NCBI GenBank assembly: GCA_964466195.1
Contig: CAYXMQ010000008.1
Span: 1-64,000 of the forward strand
Reading direction: 5' to 3'
Source: PFJX01 sp964466195
GTDB taxonomy: Bacteria > Pseudomonadota > Gammaproteobacteria > Burkholderiales > Thiobacillaceae
DNA length: 64,000 bases
The first letter of the stretch is position 1. Every line of letters begins with the position of its first letter. A program made the translations under genes and the position numbers. Below, in pieces: positions 34,940-44,034 of the stretch. Below the pieces are notes generated by a model. The model was not told the DNA's origin. It did not search any database and saw nothing but the letters and a program-made list of their open reading frames with translations.

Positions 34940-37618
34940 ATGCGCAATGGGGTCGCCAAGCCATTCTTGATGGACTACGCCGGTGCGAAGCCTGCAGATT
35001 TCGCGCAGCGGCTGCGGGCGTTTTTTCTGGTTTTGGCCTGCCTGCTTGCCGTCTCTACGAACGCCATCGGACAGGACATCCGCATCGGGGTTCTGGCTTT
35101 GCGCGGCGCTGATCGGGCCATCCAGTCCTGGTCGGCGACGGCGACTTATCTGGAAAGCAGGCTGCCCGGGCAACGCTTCCGCATCGTGCCGTTGGGATTC
35201 GACGAGATTCAACTGGCCGTGCGCCAGCGCAGCATCGAGTTCGTGCTGGCGAACCCCTCCTTTTACGTCGAACTGGAATCCCTCTACGGCATCAGCCCGG
35301 TGGTCACCATGCGCAACCGGCACAACGGCGGACCCGGGTACAGCCAGTTTGGCGGCGTCATTTTTACCCGCGCCGATCGCGCCGACATACACGATTTCGC
35401 CGGGCTGAAAGGCAAGGTCTTTGCGGCGGTGGACAAGGAGTCTTTTGGCGGCTGGCACGCCGGCTGGCGAGAATTGCTGCGCCGCGGCATAGACCCGGAG
35501 AGCGACTTTAAAGCGTTGAATTTTGCCGGCACGCACGATGGCGTGGTCTTCGCGGTGCGTGACGGCAAGGCCGACGCCGGCACGGTGCGCACCGAGACGC
35601 TGGAGAAGATGGCGGCGGAGGGGCTGATCAAGCTGTCCGATTTCCATGTTCTGGGCGGACGCCAGGACGGTTTTCCGTTGTTGCACAGCACCGAGCTGTA
35701 TCCCGAGTGGCCCCTGGCCAAGCTGCGCGGCGTGCCGGATGCGCTGGCGGTGCAGGTGGCGGTGGCGCTGATGCAGATGCCGGCGGATGACCCCGCCGCC
35801 GTGAACGGCCAGATCATGGGCTGGACCTTGCCGCTCAATTACCAGTCGGTGCATGAAACGCTGCGCATCCTGCGCATCGGGCCGTATGCGCATCAGCACA
35901 CGCTTTCTCCGGACGAATTGATGGCCCTTTACGGCCATTGGCTGGTCTTGGGCTTGCTGTTCCTGTTGCTGGCGCTGATGGTGGCGATCTACGTCAGCCG
36001 CATCAACCGCCGTCTGCGCCAACAACAACGCGACATGAGTTCGCTGAACAGCGAACTGGAGGCCCGCGTCCGGGAGCGCACCGACCGGGTCGAAAACCTG
36101 CTCGACAGGGAGCGTTATCTGCGCGGCATCATGGCGATGGTGGCGGATGTCAACGAGATTCTGATCACCACCAGCAGCCAGTCGGAGATGCTGAAAGCCT
36201 GCTGCGACCGGCTGGTGGCGCATCCGGACTACCCCTTTTCCTGGGTCAGCCTGCTGTATGCCGGCAAGCTCGAGGTGAGCGCCAAATCCTATGGCCGCGC
36301 CGATGTCTATCGCAAGCTGCGCTACTGTCTGGGCGATGGTCCTGCGGATCGGGCCTTGCACTTGAACCGGACTGTGTTGACGCGCGGCGGCGAGATCGAG
36401 AAGACCTTGCAGGATGCCGGTATCGCCGCCGTCGCCTCATTGCCGCTGCGGCGCGACGCCTATGCCGATCCGTTCGGCGTGCTGTGCGTGTTGACCACAC
36501 GCGTCGATGGCTTCGACGCGGAAGAAGTCGCCATGCTGGAACAGCTGGCCGGCGACATCGGCTTCGCCATCCAGTCGTATCGGCATCAGGCCGAGAGCGC
36601 ACGGCTGCAGCAGGAGCGCATCGGCAATTACGAAGACACCATTCTGGCGATGGTGGAAATGATCGAAAAACGCGATACCTACACCGCCGGCCATACCCGG
36701 CGGGTGGCGCATTATTGCGGGCTGGTCGCCGCGCATCTGGGCTATGGCGAACAGGACATCGAACGCCTGAAGGGCGCTGCGATCCTGCATGACATCGGCA
36801 AAATCGCCATTCCCGATGCCGTTCTGCTCAAACCGAGCAGCCTGACCAGTTTGGAATATGACCTGATCAAGCAACACGTCGATGTCGGCTATGAAGCGCT
36901 GTCGCGCATCGAGATGTATCGCGAACTGGCGGAAATCATGCGCCATCATCACGAGCGCCAGGATGGTCACGGCTATCCGGCCGGCCTCAAAGGCGATCAG
37001 ATCCCGCGGCTGTCGCGCGTCATGGCCGTCGCCGACGCCTTCGATGCGATGACCACCAACCGCATCTACAAGCCGCGTAAATCGGTTCCGGAAGCGCTGG
37101 CAGAGCTAAAGAGACTTGCCGGCAGCGCGTTTGATCCGGACGTCGTGGCCGCCGCCGAAGCCGCCTTGTGCACGATTGCGCCGCCGCCGCTGGCGGACCA
37201 GTTGCCGAAAACCCTGCTTGAGAAGCAGCGCTTCGCCTACTTCTTCAACGACCACCTGACCGGTCTGCACAACGCCGAATACCTGCGCTTCATCAGCACC
37301 AGCGGTCTGGATAGCGGCTATGCCTGGGCGGGCATGGTCATGCTGCAGCACTTTTCGCGTTACAACGACAGCCAGGGCTGGGCCGCCGGCAGCCAGCTCC
37401 TGGTCGGATTCGCGGCGCATCTCGCGGCGACCTACCCGACAGCAGTGATCAGTCGGGTCATGGGCGACGATTTCGTTCTTCTCGCCGGGGCTCCGCTGGA
37501 GATCGATGCCGTGCATTTGAAAACTGAGTCGCCGCTGCGCGACACGCCGGTGGAGATTGAATTGAAAGAGATCGATCTGAGCGTGGAACGTCTCGAAGGC
37601 CTGTTGCGGATGATCTGA
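34940..37618 (+). CDS. PhnD-like sensor with GAF, HD-GYP and degenerate GGDEF domains
   Basis: An 892-residue signalling protein. After a signal or anchor segment (about 25-45) there is a periplasmic PhnD/phosphonate-binding-like domain (about 45-320), a transmembrane helix (about 332-355), a coiled coil and a GAF-like domain (about 390-550). An HD-GYP c-di-GMP phosphodiesterase domain follows (about 565-735; HDIGKIAIPD and HHHERQDGHGYP intact). The C-terminal GGDEF-like domain has MGDDF in place of GGDEF and is probably inactive. It should degrade c-di-GMP in response to a periplasmic solute (inference). Confidence 0.85.
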   Translation: MRNGVAKPFLMDYAGAKPADFAQRLRAFFLVLACLLAVSTNAIGQDIRIGVLALRGADRAIQSWSATATYLESRLPGQRFRIVPLGFDEIQLAVRQRSIEFVLANPSFYVELESLYGISPVVTMRNRHNGGPGYSQFGGVIFTRADRADIHDFAGLKGKVFAAVDKESFGGWHAGWRELLRRGIDPESDFKALNFAGTHDGVVFAVRDGKADAGTVRTETLEKMAAEGLIKLSDFHVLGGRQDGFPLLHSTELYPEWPLAKLRGVPDALAVQVAVALMQMPADDPAAVNGQIMGWTLPLNYQSVHETLRILRIGPYAHQHTLSPDELMALYGHWLVLGLLFLLLALMVAIYVSRINRRLRQQQRDMSSLNSELEARVRERTDRVENLLDRERYLRGIMAMVADVNEILITTSSQSEMLKACCDRLVAHPDYPFSWVSLLYAGKLEVSAKSYGRADVYRKLRYCLGDGPADRALHLNRTVLTRGGEIEKTLQDAGIAAVASLPLRRDAYADPFGVLCVLTTRVDGFDAEEVAMLEQLAGDIGFAIQSYRHQAESARLQQERIGNYEDTILAMVEMIEKRDTYTAGHTRRVAHYCGLVAAHLGYGEQDIERLKGAAILHDIGKIAIPDAVLLKPSSLTSLEYDLIKQHVDVGYEALSRIEMYRELAEIMRHHHERQDGHGYPAGLKGDQIPRLSRVMAVADAFDAMTTNRIYKPRKSVPEALAELKRLAGSAFDPDVVAAAEAALCTIAPPPLADQLPKTLLEKQRFAYFFNDHLTGLHNAEYLRFISTSGLDSGYAWAGMVMLQHFSRYNDSQGWAAGSQLLVGFAAHLAATYPTAVISRVMGDDFVLLAGAPLEIDAVHLKTESPLRDTPVEIELKEIDLSVERLEGLLRMI

Positions 37619-37703
37619 GGCCGTCGCGGGTTGTCGGCTCCTTGGCGCGGCTCGGATAAAATTCCCGACTTCCTATTCCCTGACCCTCCGATGGAACCCC
37701 GCC

Positions 37704-38375
37704 ATGCGCCTTGCCTTGTTCGACCTCGATAACACGCTGCTGGCCGGCGACTCCGATTTTGAATGGGCGCAATACCTGATCGAACAGGGCGTGCTCGATC
37801 GCGAAGTGTACGAAGCGCGCAACCAGACTTTCTACGATCAATACAAAGCCGGCACGCTGGACATCTTCGAATTCCTCGATTTCCAGTTGAAGCCGCTGTC
37901 GCGCCATCCGCGCGCGCAACTCGACGCCTGGCATGCCGATTTCATGGCGCGCAAGGTCATCCCGATGATCGCCGCTGGCACGCCCGCCTTGCTGGAAAAA
38001 CATCGCGCCGACGTTTGCGTCATCGTCACCGCTACCAACAGCTTCGTCACCGCGCCCATCGCCGCCCATCTCGGCGTGCCGCACCTGATCGCCACCGAGC
38101 CGGAACAGTTCGGCGGCGAGTTCACCGGCCGCCCCGCCGGCCTGCCGTCGTTCAAGGAAGGCAAGGTGCGCCGCCTGCATGAATGGCTGTCCGCGCGCGG
38201 GCAAAGCTGGCAGGACGTAAGCGAGAGCTGGTTCTACAGCGATTCACTGAATGATCTGCCGCTGCTGGAAATCGTGAAAAACCCGATTGCAGTGGACCCG
38301 GATGCGACGCTGAAAGCCTGCGCCGAAGCGCGCGGATGGCCGGTGATCAGCTTGCGCCAGGGCAGCGCCGAATAA
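37704..38375 (+). CDS. HAD-superfamily phosphatase (HAD-IB, SerB-like)
   Basis: A 223-residue HAD hydrolase with the catalytic DLDNTLLAGDSD at the N-terminus, the TATNSF motif II and YSDSLNDLPLL motif IV. The HAD-IB subfamily includes phosphoserine phosphatase-like enzymes and the histidinol-phosphate phosphatase HisN of some bacteria, so the substrate cannot be fixed from sequence. A -10-like TAAAAT lies upstream near 37656. Confidence 0.85.
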   Translation: MRLALFDLDNTLLAGDSDFEWAQYLIEQGVLDREVYEARNQTFYDQYKAGTLDIFEFLDFQLKPLSRHPRAQLDAWHADFMARKVIPMIAAGTPALLEKHRADVCVIVTATNSFVTAPIAAHLGVPHLIATEPEQFGGEFTGRPAGLPSFKEGKVRRLHEWLSARGQSWQDVSESWFYSDSLNDLPLLEIVKNPIAVDPDATLKACAEARGWPVISLRQGSAE

Positions 38376-38528
38376 GCTGTTTTCTGGGTTTTCCAGTTCT
38401 TTACGCGCGCAATCGAAGCGTCCGCACAAGCGAGGCCCTGTTAAGTATCCGCTCCCGGAAGTATGCGTTGTTGGCCATGCGGGGATGAGGCAGGGCTCCT
38501 TCTGCGGGCGACGAATAAAAATCGTCGT

Positions 38529-38557
38529 AATAAAACCGGCTAGCAGCCGGTTTTATT
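38529..38557. terminator. Bidirectional rho-independent terminator
   Basis: Perfect 13-bp stem (38529-38541 with 38545-38557), 3-base loop, GC core CCGGCT flanked by AATAAAA and TTTTATT. It lies between the HAD gene and the convergent cupin gene and can serve both. Confidence 0.88.
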
Positions 38558-38574
38558 GGTGGCCTGTTTCAGAA

Positions 38575-38853
38575 TCAGCCGTGTTTGTAATGCTTCTTCA
38601 ACGTTTTCTTTACTTCCCAAGTGACGTTCAATCCGGCCGGGAATACAAGCAGGTCGCCCGCTGTGAAATGGATCGGCGCACTGCCATCGTTTGGGGAAAG
38701 CGTGCATTCGCCTGCGAGGATATACGCTGTTTCACGTGCGTTGAATTCGAAAGGGAAGACAGAAACTTCCTTCGTCCAAGTTGGCCACTTTGAAACGCCG
38801 AGTTCGGCCAGACGTGCTTCGCTAGGATAATGTTCGATAGTTACATTTGCCAT
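38575..38853 (-). CDS. Small cupin-domain protein
   Basis: A 92-residue single-domain cupin of the DUF861 type (KEVSVFPFEFNARETAYILAG, FTAGDLLVFPAG). The usual metal-binding histidines of cupin motif 1 are mostly missing (RETAYILAGE), so metal binding is doubtful. Such small cupins bind sugars or other small ligands, but the ligand here is unknown. It is transcribed alone. Confidence 0.75.
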   Translation of the reverse strand: MANVTIEHYPSEARLAELGVSKWPTWTKEVSVFPFEFNARETAYILAGECTLSPNDGSAPIHFTAGDLLVFPAGLNVTWEVKKTLKKHYKHG

Positions 38854-39447
38854 GGTTTTTCTTTCGAGGCAAGCACGCCGTAGTGCGCTATGCCGTTGTT
38901 TTCCAATGAGTTAAGGTTGAAATAAGCCAGCAGTTCGTTTTCTGCTTGCGATGCGAGGGCGGTAATGTAATTCATTTGCACGGACTATTAACCCGATTAA
39001 TGACAAGGAATTTCGGTCGGCTTGACTAGCGTTATTCGGAATCGGAGTTTCCGTCATTCAATTTATGGTTTCTACTTATTAAGTTAAAACCTGAGCTGAT
39101 TGGGTGGGTGTTGTCTTGGCTGTCGTGAGTAAATTCACAGTCGACCGAATAATGGATTGGGGCTTTCCCTTATTCCATTTCCCGGATAAAAGTGGCCAAG
39201 AAAGCTCTGCGGCCAATTGGGTCAGAGCGGAAGCGAACACATTTTATTTCGAGACTTTTGCACCCGCTCACCATGGCGGAATCAATGCGTCCATATGGGG
39301 GCGGCGATGAATGTCTGCGTCGAAACACGCGGAAGTTCGTTGACTCGTTTGCGCGAGTAAGTAAATTTTCTTATCGGAGTGGCTTGTCTTTAGATATACG
39401 CCGGCCTAGCATCGTTTGCGTTTCCAACGTGGTCATGAGGGGAAGTC
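38854..39447. other. AT-rich intergenic region upstream of dctP
   Basis: A 594-bp gap whose composition is clearly more AT-rich than the flanking genes. No open frame in it resembles a known protein. It contains a short palindrome ATTAA-CCCGA-TTAAT (near 38988-39003). A possible sigma70 promoter lies at about 39340-39370 (TTGACT, 16 bp, TAAATT). It may hold the regulatory sites for the dctPQM transporter or a decayed gene. Confidence 0.4.
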
Positions 39448-40494
39448 ATGAAACTCGCTGCATTGTTTTCCGCCGTTGCCTTGGCATTCGCCACTTTCGC
39501 CGGCCAGGCTGCCGATCAAGTCGTCATCAAGTTCGCACATGTGGTGGCGCCGGATACCCCGAAAGGCCGCGCCGCCGAGCATTTCAAGAAGCTGGCCGAA
39601 GAGCGCAGCAAGGGGCGCGTCAAGGTAGAGGTCTATCCCAACAGCCAGCTTTACAAGGATCGCGAGGAAATGGAGGCGCTGCAGATCGGCGCCGTCCAGA
39701 TGCTGGCGCCTTCGCTGGCCAAGTTCGGGCCGCTCGGGGTGCGCTCTTTCGAGCTGTTCGATCTGCCCTACATCTTCCCCAACAAGGAATCGCTCTACCA
39801 CGTCATGGACGGCGACATCGGCAAGAAGTTGTTCGGCATGCTCGATGCCAAGGGCATTACCGGCCTGGCCTACTGGGATAACGGCTTCAAGCAGATGAGT
39901 GCGAACAAGCCGCTGCGGGCTATCGAGGACTTCAAGGGCTTGAAGCTGCGCATCCAGTCGTCCAAGGTGCTGGAAGCGCAGATGAAGGCGCTGGGCGCCA
40001 ACCCGCAGGTGATGGCGTTCTCGGAAGTGTATTCGGCGCTGCAACAGGGCGTGGTGGATGGCACCGAGAATCCGATGTCCAATCTTTACACCCAAAAAAT
40101 GCATGAGGTGCAAAAGCATCTGACGATTTCAGACCACGGTTATCTGGGCTATGCAGTTATCGTCAACAAGAAGTTCTGGGACGGCTTGCCGGCTGATCTG
40201 CGCGCCACGCTCGACAAGGCGATGGCCGACACGACCGTGTTCGAGCGCAAGATTGCGCAGGAAGAAAACGATGAAGCGTTGGCCAAAGTGAAAGCGGCGG
40301 GTTCCACGCAGGTCTATGTCTTGCCCTACAAGGATCGCGTGCTCTGGCAACAGGCGATGCTGCCGGTGCATAAAGAGTTTGAAGACAAGATCGGCCGCGA
40401 TTTGATCCAGGCCGCTTATCTGGCCGCGGCCGAGGCGGAAAAGGAAAGGTTAGCCAAAGCCGCGCCGGCGACGAAGGACAAACGGACCCGCTGA
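39448..40494 (+). CDS. dctP: TRAP transporter substrate-binding protein DctP
   Basis: Periplasmic solute receptor of a tripartite ATP-independent transporter. The 348-residue product has a signal peptide (about 1-22), then the DctP fold with FAHVVAPDTPKG, the conserved carboxylate-binding Arg in KLRIQSS and the EVYSALQQGVVDGTENP motif. These match C4-dicarboxylate (succinate/malate/fumarate) binding proteins. AGGGGAAG precedes the ATG. Confidence 0.93.
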   Translation: MKLAALFSAVALAFATFAGQAADQVVIKFAHVVAPDTPKGRAAEHFKKLAEERSKGRVKVEVYPNSQLYKDREEMEALQIGAVQMLAPSLAKFGPLGVRSFELFDLPYIFPNKESLYHVMDGDIGKKLFGMLDAKGITGLAYWDNGFKQMSANKPLRAIEDFKGLKLRIQSSKVLEAQMKALGANPQVMAFSEVYSALQQGVVDGTENPMSNLYTQKMHEVQKHLTISDHGYLGYAVIVNKKFWDGLPADLRATLDKAMADTTVFERKIAQEENDEALAKVKAAGSTQVYVLPYKDRVLWQQAMLPVHKEFEDKIGRDLIQAAYLAAAEAEKERLAKAAPATKDKRTR

Positions 40495-40537
40495 AGCGCG
40501 CCAGACTCGAGAAGAAATTGTCGCGTTAATGGCGCTT

Positions 40538-40556
40538 CCCCGGCTTGCTGCCGGGG
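40538..40556 (+). terminator. Intercistronic hairpin between dctP and dctQ
   Basis: Seven-bp GC stem CCCCGGC/GCCGGGG with a 5-base loop, followed by TTACTTTC. It lies between dctP and dctQ, where a partial terminator or mRNA-stabilising hairpin would make the periplasmic receptor more abundant than the membrane subunits. Confidence 0.55.
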
Positions 40557-40604
40557 TTACTTTCCCACTGTTTTTGCCGCCGTCAAATCTGCAGGGGAAG
40601 CCTC

Positions 40605-41147
40605 ATGTTTCACCGCATGCTGGACCGTTTCGAGGAGTGGATCATCCTCTCCTTCATGGCCGCCGCCACCTTGGTCACTTTCGTTTCGGTGGCGATGCGC
40701 TACTCCCTCGGCACGGGTTTTACCTGGGCCACTGAACTCACCATTTATCTGTTCATCTGGATGGCCAAGTTCGGCGCGGCCTATGGCGTGCGCACCGGTA
40801 TCCATGTCGGTGTGGACTATGTGGTGAACAAGGTGGACGGCGCGAAGCGGCGCGTACTGGTGATCACCGGCATTTCACTGGGCATCGTGTTCACCGGCAT
40901 CATTGCGTTCTTCGGTGCGCGTTGGGTGATCTTCATTTACGGCACCGGGCAGGTTTCGCCCGATCTGGAATGGCCGATGTGGATCATCTATCTGGCGATT
41001 CCGTTCGGCTCCGGCCTGATGTGCTACCGCTTCATCCAGTCGCTGCTGCGCTTCCTGCGCAGCGGGCAGACCACCTCGGCGGGACCGGTTGCCGAGTTGC
41101 GCGAGGGCGCGCTCGATGTGGCCAATGCCAAGGAGCATGCGAAATGA
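40605..41147 (+). CDS. dctQ: TRAP transporter small membrane subunit DctQ
   Basis: A 180-residue membrane protein with four helices, the small permease subunit that pairs with DctM. It has the conserved WATELTIYLFIWMAKFGAAYG and GIHVGVDYVV segments. ATG 40605 is supported by GGGGAAG upstream. The longer open frame to 40545 runs into the intercistronic hairpin. It overlaps dctM (ATGA). Confidence 0.92.
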   Translation: MFHRMLDRFEEWIILSFMAAATLVTFVSVAMRYSLGTGFTWATELTIYLFIWMAKFGAAYGVRTGIHVGVDYVVNKVDGAKRRVLVITGISLGIVFTGIIAFFGARWVIFIYGTGQVSPDLEWPMWIIYLAIPFGSGLMCYRFIQSLLRFLRSGQTTSAGPVAELREGALDVANAKEHAK

Positions 41148-42469
41148 CCGCCGCACTCATCATGAGCATCCTGACCCTGTTGCTGATCACCGGCACGCCG
41201 ATTTCCATCGCGCTGGGCATGACGGTGATGGTCTTCCTGGTGTTCTTCTCGTCCTTCGACATGACCACGGTGAACATCATCTCGCAGCGCCTGTTCACCG
41301 GCCTGGAAAGCTTCTCCATCATGGCGGTGCCGTTTTTCGTGCTGGCCGGCACCTTCCTGACCGATGGCGGCGTCGCCAAACGCATCATCGCGTTCGCCGT
41401 GAACCTGGTCGGCTGGATGCCCGGCGGCCTGGCGATGGCCAGCGTCGTGGCCTGCGCCTTCTTCGCCACGCTGTCCGGTTCCAGCCCGGCGACCGTGATG
41501 GCGATCGGTTCGCTGATGTTGCCGGCGATGGTGCAGCAGGGCTACCCGAAAAAATTCTCCACCGGCTTGATCGCCTGTTCCGGCAGTCTGGGTATTTTGA
41601 TTCCGCCGTCCATCGTCATGATCATCTACGCGGTGGCGACCTCGGAATCGGCCGGCAAGCTGTTCGTCGCCGGCATCGTCCCCGGCATGCTGCTGGCTCT
41701 GGTGCTGATGGGCGTCACCTTCATCTACGCCAAGAAGCACAATTTCCCCACATTGCCGCGCGCCAGCTTCAAGGAAGTGGTGAAGTCGTTCAACGATGCT
41801 TTCTGGGGCCTGATGCTGGTGGTGATCGTCATGGGCGGCATCTACGGCGGCGTGTTCACGCCGACCGAGGCGGCGGCGGTGTCGGCGGTGTATGCCTTCC
41901 TCTGCGCCACGTTCATCTACCGCAGCCTGCCTTTCCGCGATATCGGCAAGGTGTTGCTGCATGCCGCCAACACGTCGTCGATGCTGCTGTACATCATTAC
42001 CAACGCCATTTTGTTCAACTTTCTGCTCACCTCGGAACAGATCCCGCAGGGCCTTGCGGCCTGGGTCATCGCGCAGAATCTGGAAGCCTGGCAGTTTTTG
42101 TTGTTCGTCAACGTCACGTTGCTGCTTGCCGGCCAGTTCATGGAGCCGAGTTCGATCGTGCTGATCCTGGCGCCGTTGTTTCTGCCCATCGCGGTAGCGC
42201 TCGGAATCGACCCGATCCACCTCGGCATCATCATGGTGGTGAACATGGAAATCGGCATGATCACGCCGCCGGTCGGGTTGAACCTGTATGTCGCCAGCCA
42301 TCTGTCGCACATGGGCTTGACCGATGTCTCCAAGGCGGCATTTCCGTTCGTCGGCGTCATGATCGTTTATCTGATGCTGATCACCTACGTGCCGGAAATC
42401 TCGTTGTTCCTGGTGGATATCCTGTATCCGCCGAATCCGGCGGTTTCAGCCGTTCCGGCATACGACTGA
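41144..42469 (+). CDS. dctM: TRAP transporter large membrane subunit DctM
   Basis: A 441-residue permease with about 11-12 hydrophobic helices, the ion-coupled translocation subunit of the TRAP system. It has the SGSSPATVMAIGSLMLPAM and CSGSLGILIPPSIVMIIYA stretches and the C-terminal IGMITPPVGLNLYV. The ATG at 41144 overlaps the dctQ stop; the frame is open further back inside dctQ. Likely substrate is a C4-dicarboxylate, fitting with the frd genes of the same genome. Confidence 0.94.
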   Translation: MTAALIMSILTLLLITGTPISIALGMTVMVFLVFFSSFDMTTVNIISQRLFTGLESFSIMAVPFFVLAGTFLTDGGVAKRIIAFAVNLVGWMPGGLAMASVVACAFFATLSGSSPATVMAIGSLMLPAMVQQGYPKKFSTGLIACSGSLGILIPPSIVMIIYAVATSESAGKLFVAGIVPGMLLALVLMGVTFIYAKKHNFPTLPRASFKEVVKSFNDAFWGLMLVVIVMGGIYGGVFTPTEAAAVSAVYAFLCATFIYRSLPFRDIGKVLLHAANTSSMLLYIITNAILFNFLLTSEQIPQGLAAWVIAQNLEAWQFLLFVNVTLLLAGQFMEPSSIVLILAPLFLPIAVALGIDPIHLGIIMVVNMEIGMITPPVGLNLYVASHLSHMGLTDVSKAAFPFVGVMIVYLMLITYVPEISLFLVDILYPPNPAVSAVPAYD

Positions 42470-42486
42470 AACGCGGTTTTCTCAGC

Positions 42487-43413
42487 TCAGGCGCGCAGAT
42501 TTTGCAGGTGGTCGTGGTAGCGCGCCCGGTATAGCAGGCGGCGGTGCTCCGGCCGATCGTTGAAACCGGATCGGGTGTGCAGGACGTTGTTGCAGATCAG
42601 ACCCATGCCAGGTTGCAGCTTGAGCGTGAATACCCCGGCCGGTCGGCTGGCGAGAAGGTCTTCCAGGGCGGTCAGCGCAGCCTGGGTGGCCGCGTCCTGC
42701 TTCCAGGCGATGCTTTTGGTGCGCGCGGTGTAGCGCAGATGCAGGCGGCCTTCGGCAACACAGAGGGCGGGGCCGGTTTCGTCGGCGCGCGCGATTTTGT
42801 GTTCGCCCCCGGTTTCGTCTTCGCGCGCCGGGATGGTCATGGCGTCGGCCGCCATCAGGGCGCGGATGTGATCCGGATTGGCGTCGCGCAGTGCGATGTA
42901 AGCCAGTTCGTGATCGAACAGGTCGTTCTCGCCGCCGTCATCCGCCGCGCGCACGCAGTGCAGGGTCATGGCGAAGATGCGCCGCTCGGGCGGGTTGTAG
43001 TAGCCGTCGGTGTGCCAGCGGATGCGGTGATGCGTGTAGGGGATGAATTCGCCGCGCTTGCTGCCGCCGGTCTGCCCATCGTCTTGCGGCGTCAGGCTGG
43101 AAATGCCGTCTTCGTCGGCGAGCCAGTTGGCATCGAGATGCGTCAGCCCGAATTGGGCGGATAGCAAACGCGGGGCGTCCTTGTCTTCCGGGTTGTTCGC
43201 CGGTTCGGCCAGATTGGTGGCGTAAATCGCCATATTGGTCTTGGCGATGCGTTGCCAGAGAGCTTGGTACTCGGCGTCTGTCAGCCGTTTCGGGTCGTTG
43301 ACCGGGACGATGAGTTGTTCGCCGCAGGTCGGGTAGCCGGCCAGTTTTTCGCTCCGCCAGGCCTGATAGCCGGAGAGGTTGTCGGGGTGGAAGGGGTTGT
43401 CGTGCGGAATCAT
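42487..43413 (-). CDS. TauD/TfdA-like Fe(II)/2-oxoglutarate dioxygenase
   Basis: A 308-residue protein with the non-heme iron facial triad: H134 and D136 in RWHTDGYY, and a distal His in CNNVLHTRSGF. A C-terminal Arg for 2-oxoglutarate lies in RLLYRARYHD. TauD relatives release sulfite from sulfonates, but the family is broad and the substrate is not known. It ends a leftward group of six genes that diverges from dsrA, which suggests a role in sulfur metabolism (inference). Thirteen bp separate it from the 194-aa gene upstream. Confidence 0.78.
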   Translation of the reverse strand: MIPHDNPFHPDNLSGYQAWRSEKLAGYPTCGEQLIVPVNDPKRLTDAEYQALWQRIAKTNMAIYATNLAEPANNPEDKDAPRLLSAQFGLTHLDANWLADEDGISSLTPQDDGQTGGSKRGEFIPYTHHRIRWHTDGYYNPPERRIFAMTLHCVRAADDGGENDLFDHELAYIALRDANPDHIRALMAADAMTIPAREDETGGEHKIARADETGPALCVAEGRLHLRYTARTKSIAWKQDAATQAALTALEDLLASRPAGVFTLKLQPGMGLICNNVLHTRSGFNDRPEHRRLLYRARYHDHLQNLRA

Positions 43414-43426
43414 GCGGCAGTGCCCG

Positions 43427-44011
43427 TCAGGCTTCGGCGGGGGGGTAGAAGCCGTCCATATTTTTCTTCGCCATTTCCATCATCGCCGGGACTTCGATGT
43501 CCATGAGCTGATCCTGAATCCAGCTTTGGTCGCTTTTCTCCATGTCTTCACGAATCATCAGACTGAGGAAGCGCGAGGCCTGGAAGCTGGCCTTGCCGTT
43601 GGGCAGCGTGAATTCGGCGAACTCGGCATAGTCCTGCATGCGTTTGTTCATCAGTTCGATATAGCCGTCCTGATAGTTGTAATCGGGATCGCGCTGGCCG
43701 TCGTTGCTGTCGATGATGTTCTGTTCCATGACTTCGGCCAGGCGAATGCCGGTTGCGCTGATCAGTTCCTGGCGTTGTGTGTCATCGATGCGGTCGAACG
43801 CGAGCCGATCCATGTAATGGACAAGAAAACAGGTCAACTCGGCGATGATCTTGAAGCCGCGTTGCGGCGTGATGATGTCGTAATCGGCTTTGGAAAGATT
43901 GTCGACGGCCTTGTCGGCCAGGCGCCAAAGCATGGACGCCATGACGGTGGCGACTTCCTCTGGTGAACGTTCGCCTTCTTTCTTGAACCACGTGGTTTTG
44001 GCGCGCAGCAT
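43427..44011 (-). CDS. Conserved hypothetical protein, 194 aa
   Basis: I do not recognise a named family. The 194-residue product is charged, without signal or membrane segments, and looks mostly helical (SPEEVATVMASMLWRLADKA, DTQRQELISATGIRLAEVM). Start at ATG 44011 is supported by AAGGAAA eight bases upstream; an earlier frame to 44077 has no such site. It sits between a rhodanese and a TauD-like gene in the dsr-divergent operon, so a role in sulfur metabolism or its control is likely (inference). Confidence 0.65.
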   Translation of the reverse strand: MLRAKTTWFKKEGERSPEEVATVMASMLWRLADKAVDNLSKADYDIITPQRGFKIIAELTCFLVHYMDRLAFDRIDDTQRQELISATGIRLAEVMEQNIIDSNDGQRDPDYNYQDGYIELMNKRMQDYAEFAEFTLPNGKASFQASRFLSLMIREDMEKSDQSWIQDQLMDIEVPAMMEMAKKNMDGFYPPAEA

Positions 44012-44034
44012 TTTGGTATTTCCTTGGGTGTGGC

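Noticed and set aside
39192..39881. 229-residue open frame overlapping dctP in another frame
   Set aside because: Its downstream half overlaps dctP out of frame and its upstream half lacks similarity; no ribosome site.
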